NCBI RefSeq assembly: GCF_002293435.1
Contig: NZ_DBDF01000037.1
Coordinates: forward strand, 1 to 8,158
Length of the DNA: 8,158 bases
DNA from: Bacteroides sp. UBA939
Lineage (GTDB): Bacteria > Bacteroidota > Bacteroidia > Bacteroidales > Bacteroidaceae
Direction: 5' to 3'
The position numbers were made by a program, and so were the translations under genes. Position 1 is the stretch's first letter, and each line of letters begins with the position of its first letter. This document shows, piece after piece, positions 6,603 through 8,158 of this stretch. The notes under the pieces are model-generated. The model saw only the letters and a program-made list of their open reading frames with translations. It was not told the DNA's origin and ran no database searches.

Positions 6603-6605
6603 GGG

Positions 6606-6627
6606 CCGTCTTAATTATTTAAGATGG
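6606..6627. repeat. dyad at the repressor transcription start
   Basis: CCGTCTTAA (6606-6614) and TTAAGATGG (6619-6627) pair over 9 positions with one G-T and a TTAT loop. It covers the expected start of the repressor transcript and lies just downstream of the minus promoter -7 box, so it could be an operator for either promoter or an RNA hairpin. Confidence 0.55.
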
Positions 6628-6629
6628 TA

Positions 6630-6661
6630 CAAATTTAAGTGATAATTTTCAACTAAACAAA
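6630..6661 (-). promoter_or_regulatory. consensus promoter for the minus-strand early operon
   Basis: On the minus strand TTTG (6661-6658), 20 bp, then TAAATTTG (6637-6630) matches the Bacteroides consensus at both boxes. It points at the broken helix-turn-helix gene (ATG at 6567) and the small genes beyond. One copy of the 14-bp repeat fills the -7/-33 spacer and the second sits just upstream of -33. Confidence 0.7.
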
Positions 6662-6680
6662 TAAACAAGTGATAATTTTC
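6637..6680. promoter_or_regulatory. two identical 14-bp operator-like direct repeats
   Basis: AAGTGATAATTTTC occurs at 6637-6650 and again at 6667-6680, 30 bp apart. Copy one overlaps the edge of the minus-strand -7 box and the spacer; copy two lies upstream of that -33 box and 5 bp before the repressor ATG. This is the layout expected if the adjacent repressor shuts off the early promoter and perhaps its own translation or elongation. Binding is inferred from position only. Confidence 0.65.
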
Positions 6681-6685
6681 GTCTT

Positions 6686-7156
6686 ATGAGCACTATATTA
6701 TTAAGAATTCAAGAAATTGCAACCACAGAGGGGATAACTATTGCCGCTATGGAGCGTAATATTGGAGCCAGCAAAGGTGTGCTATCACGTGCTATAGCAA
6801 ATGGTACAGATATTCAAGCAAAATGGCTTCAATCAATAGTTGAAAATTATCCCCTGTATTCAGCCGAATGGTTACTTACTGGAGAATGTCCTATGTTTAA
6901 GAATGAGGAAAAACCAGTGAAACCATATTCTATACAAGAGTTTCCTGCACTACAATCGGTTGGTGAACCGCAATCAGAATATATCTCTCGCAAAGAATCT
7001 CTTATATATAATATGTATAAAGATGAAAAAGACGAGAAAGAAAGAATGTTAAAAGAAAAAGAAGACAAGATAGACCAACTCCAGTCCGAACTCCGCCAAA
7101 AATCTGAAGAACTGGCTATATTCAAAGCTCGTTACCCAGATTATCCTGAGGTATAA
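6686..7156 (+). CDS. phage-type repressor with N-terminal helix-turn-helix and coiled coil
   Basis: A 156-aa protein. Residues about 4-70 (RIQEIATTEGITIAAMERNI, GASKGVLSRAIANGTDIQAK, LQSIVENYPLYSAEWLLTGE) form a lambda-repressor/XRE-like helix-turn-helix; the closing NYPxxxxEWLLTGECPM is characteristic of Bacteroidota phage repressors. A linker (75-110) leads to a charged heptad-rich segment (about 111-147: KDEKDEKERMLKEKEDKIDQ, LQSELRQKSEELAIFKA), a likely dimerising coiled coil. There is no S24 peptidase domain, so RecA-stimulated self-cleavage is not expected. It is transcribed divergently from the broken early operon, with operator-like repeats and two promoters in the 118-bp gap. The start has no clear Shine-Dalgarno. 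The gene appears intact and may be the last working part of a decayed prophage. The codons are more AT-rich than those of the core genes to the left. Confidence 0.8.
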   Translation: MSTILLRIQEIATTEGITIAAMERNIGASKGVLSRAIANGTDIQAKWLQSIVENYPLYSAEWLLTGECPMFKNEEKPVKPYSIQEFPALQSVGEPQSEYISRKESLIYNMYKDEKDEKERMLKEKEDKIDQLQSELRQKSEELAIFKARYPDYPEV

Positions 7157-7333
7157 AACCTGCTGCTACAAAACCGCATTCCTCGACCTCTGTGCTTTCT
7201 GCCAGTTCTGTACCCTCTGCCAGTTCTGTGCTTTCTTATCCAAAGAAACGGTAGTAGAAACTATTTTAGAAGTATTTAGTCGGTCATTATAAAGTATCAA
7301 TATCCCTGATATCGGCAAGATAATTTGATATTT
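7157..7333. other. gene-free spacer after the repressor, with an 18-bp tandem repeat
   Basis: TCTGTGCTTTCTGCCAGT (7189-7206) is repeated as TCTGTACCCTCTGCCAGT (7207-7224) and partly again at 7225-7236. The unit is six codons long, and one plus frame stays open from 7150 to about 7254, reading Ser/Ala-rich sequence (STSVLSASSVPSASSVLSYP). That frame is offset from the repressor stop, so it could be the lost tail of a longer repressor. No start codon or ribosome site supports an independent gene. From 7255 to 7333 I see only AT-rich sequence. Confidence 0.5.
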
Positions 7334-7430
7334 GTGTCCACTTCAGAAAGTGCGTTTTGCCCTTTTATCCCCCTTTAGAAGCTTCTGTAGGACGTTTATT
7401 TCTGATAAAAAGACTTTTTGAAGTGGACTC
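7334..7430. mobile_element. 97-bp MITE-like element with ATATTT target duplication
   Basis: The left end GTGTCCACTTCAGAAAGT (7334-7351) and the right end, read inward on the other strand as GAGTCCACTTCAAAAAGT (7430-7413), match at 16 of 18 positions. ATATTT flanks both sides (7328-7333 and 7431-7436). The match runs on to ATATTTGT, so the exact border could shift by 2 bp. It has no coding capacity. The parent transposase family was not identified. Confidence 0.7.
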
Positions 7431-7471
7431 ATATTTGTTTATGTGAAAAGAAATAGTGAGATTTTTGGGGA

Positions 7472-7573
7472 TATAAAAAGAAAGCGAGAGGTGCAACACA
7501 CCTCCCACTTTTAATGTTTTCACAACGGAATAATCCTTATTGTGATTTGCTTCATTTTAGTAATGCAAAGATA
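7472..7573 (-). ncRNA. candidate small RNA or attenuator leader with its own promoter and terminator
   Basis: On the minus strand TATCTTTG (7573-7566) matches the -7 consensus, with ATTG 18 bp upstream (7595-7592) as a weak -33. RNA would start near 7558. It contains a CACAA...TTGTG stem (7544-7521) and then a strong terminator hairpin, GGGAGGTG-TGTTG-CACCTCTC (7506-7486), followed by GCTTTCTTTTT, giving about 85-90 nt. An 11-codon frame, MKQITIRIIPL, starts at 7555 and ends inside the first hairpin, so this could be a leader-peptide attenuator whose downstream gene is gone. No known RNA family was recognised. Confidence 0.4.
7486..7506. terminator. hairpin terminator, stronger on the minus strand
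   Basis: GAGAGGTG (7486-7493) and CACCTCCC (7499-7506) make an 8-bp stem with one G-T pair and a CAACA loop. The minus strand continues GCTTTCTTTTT, a good U-tract; the plus strand continues ACTTTTAATGTTTT, a weaker one that could still end the repressor transcript. Confidence 0.65.
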
Positions 7574-7615
7574 TGAAATAAAATTGGAACACAATAGAAT
7601 GTAGTGAGTTTTTTT

Positions 7616-7996
7616 CTATATTTCCTCTAAAAAACTAAGACCACCCTTATCTTTGTGGGCTTTCATATCTGTAGAACTAATGATTCCAGTCAAAGAGGCC
7701 GTAATAATCTCTCTACCCACCCGGTTTATGGTTCGCCCATGGATCTTCTTTATCAGTTCCAGTGGGTCGGTAATACCTTCAGATAGACATTGAACCACTC
7801 CTTTATAACTCTTTCCATCGGTACTGGATACATAATTGCTGATTCGAATGTTGCAACGTTGCAGGCAGGCATCCAGCTTGGTGAGTTTGTCAGGGGTTAA
7901 AACACCGAACTTCTGCTGAAGTTTATCACCCGATTCGCTCAAAATACACACAAACACACTATCTTTGTGAACATCAAGACCACATACTTTTCTCAT
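7616..7996 (-). pseudogene. IS110-family transposase, internally deleted
   Basis: The 126-aa frame begins MRKVCGLDVHKDSVFVCIL, the standard IS110 DEDD start with the first catalytic Asp (Asp8). After VLTPD (residue 36) it jumps to KLTKLDACLQRCNIRISNYV, which in full-length Bacteroides relatives lies after the catalytic domain, so about 100 residues holding the other acidic residues are missing. The helical middle (GKSYKGVVQCLSEGITDPLE, GRTINRVGREIITASLTGII) is kept. At about residue 110 it jumps again into the tail AHKDKGGLSFLEEI, which is encoded by the left inverted repeat; the Ser-containing C-terminal transposase domain is lost. Full-length IS110 transposases are about 300-400 aa. Both joins keep the frame open, but the protein cannot be an active recombinase. 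Family assignment is firm; deletion borders are estimated from memory of relatives. Confidence 0.8.
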
Positions 7997-8011
7997 AGGC
8001 TAATAAATTTT

Positions 8012-8025
8012 GTGGCATAGACCAC
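8012..8025. repeat. small hairpin in the leader of the IS110 frame
   Basis: GTGGCATAGACCAC has a 4-bp perfect stem with a 6-nt loop, 15 bp upstream of the transposase ATG. It may limit translation or be part of the element's non-coding end. Confidence 0.3.
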
Positions 8026-8101
8026 TGTTAAACAATACAATTTGAGAACTCACTTACAGGAGTATCTCTGCCCACAAAGATAAGGGTGGTCTTGGTTTTT
8101 T

Positions 8102-8158
8102 ATTCAACTTATATAAAAAAACCGAGTTTTTTATGTCAATACTTCGGTAAATAATTAA
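8102..8158. other. AT-rich flank of the IS110 derivative, no gene seen
   Basis: Contains an A/T stem (ATAAAAAAAC, CGA, GTTTTTTAT at about 8111-8134) and CAAC (8105-8108), which would serve as a GTTG -33 element, 22 bp from the -7 box in the right inverted repeat. Nothing else is recognised before the window ends. Confidence 0.35.

Larger units (their letters stand above)
7609..8101 (-). mobile_element. internally deleted IS110-family element with 32-bp inverted repeats
   Basis: Inverted repeats at 7629-7660 and 8070-8101 match at 31 of 32 positions (core GACCACCCTTATCTTTGTGG). They enclose a shortened IS110-family transposase frame on the minus strand. Outside both repeats the pattern T7-N13-A6C recurs (left T7 at 7609-7615), so the true ends may lie some 20 bp further out. 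Each repeat contains TATCTTTG pointing inward; the right copy could drive the transposase frame. IS110 elements use a bridge RNA rather than simple terminal repeats, and none could be recognised here. Target duplications were not found. Confidence 0.65.

Noticed and set aside
6847..7125. Minus-strand Ser-rich frame under the repressor
   Set aside because: Antisense to the helix-turn-helix/coiled-coil repressor; Ser richness mirrors its Glu/Lys codons.
1..8158. tRNA, rRNA, toxin-antitoxin, or defence island genes
   Set aside because: No cloverleaf, no rRNA-like stretch and no recognisable defence protein was seen on either strand.

Overview
The window looks like a chromosomal segment of a Bacteroides-type gut bacterium (Bacteroidota). 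The housekeeping proteins have that flavour, Shine-Dalgarno sequences are mostly poor, and several promoters match the Bacteroides -33/-7 consensus (TTTG, 19-20 bp, TAnnTTTG).

Region 1 (1-5434) is ordinary core genome. It holds an exported C69-family dipeptidase (118-1764, +), a phosphoglucomutase/phosphomannomutase (1907-3649, +), a NudC-type NADH pyrophosphatase (3739-4542, -) convergent with the mutase across a shared hairpin terminator, and an HU-like DNA-binding protein with an extra C-terminal winged-helix-like part (4805-5434, -). Two intergenic gaps carry repeats: a heptamer-built inverted repeat (1765-1874), and a 173-bp hairpin MITE with TTA target duplications (4573-4745) just upstream of nudC.

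Region 2 (5435-7156) is accessory and phage-like. Three 16-bp dyads on an exact 22-bp pitch lie upstream of the HU gene. Then come minus-strand small genes: a probable frameshifted remnant, a 50-64 aa protein, and a 70-aa helix-turn-helix protein. The last is split by a 208-bp ISL3-like MITE with an 8-bp target duplication; removing the insert restores the reading frame exactly. A 156-aa repressor-like protein is encoded on the opposite strand. Between the last two lie two consensus promoters aimed at each other and two identical 14-bp repeats placed on the minus-strand promoter. Together this reads as the immunity switch of a decayed, possibly Mu-like, prophage whose repressor survives and whose early operon is broken.

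Region 3 (7157-8158) is gene-poor and rich in mobile DNA. It has an 18-bp tandem repeat, a 97-bp MITE-like element with 6-bp duplications, a minus-strand promoter-hairpin-terminator unit that could be a small RNA or attenuator, and an IS110-family element shrunk by two apparently in-frame deletions but still flanked by 32-bp inverted repeats.

No complete new defence or metabolic system is visible. The distinctive content is the phage switch, the dyad array, and the concentration of non-autonomous elements. All family assignments come from reading the sequence and remembered motifs; no database search was run.
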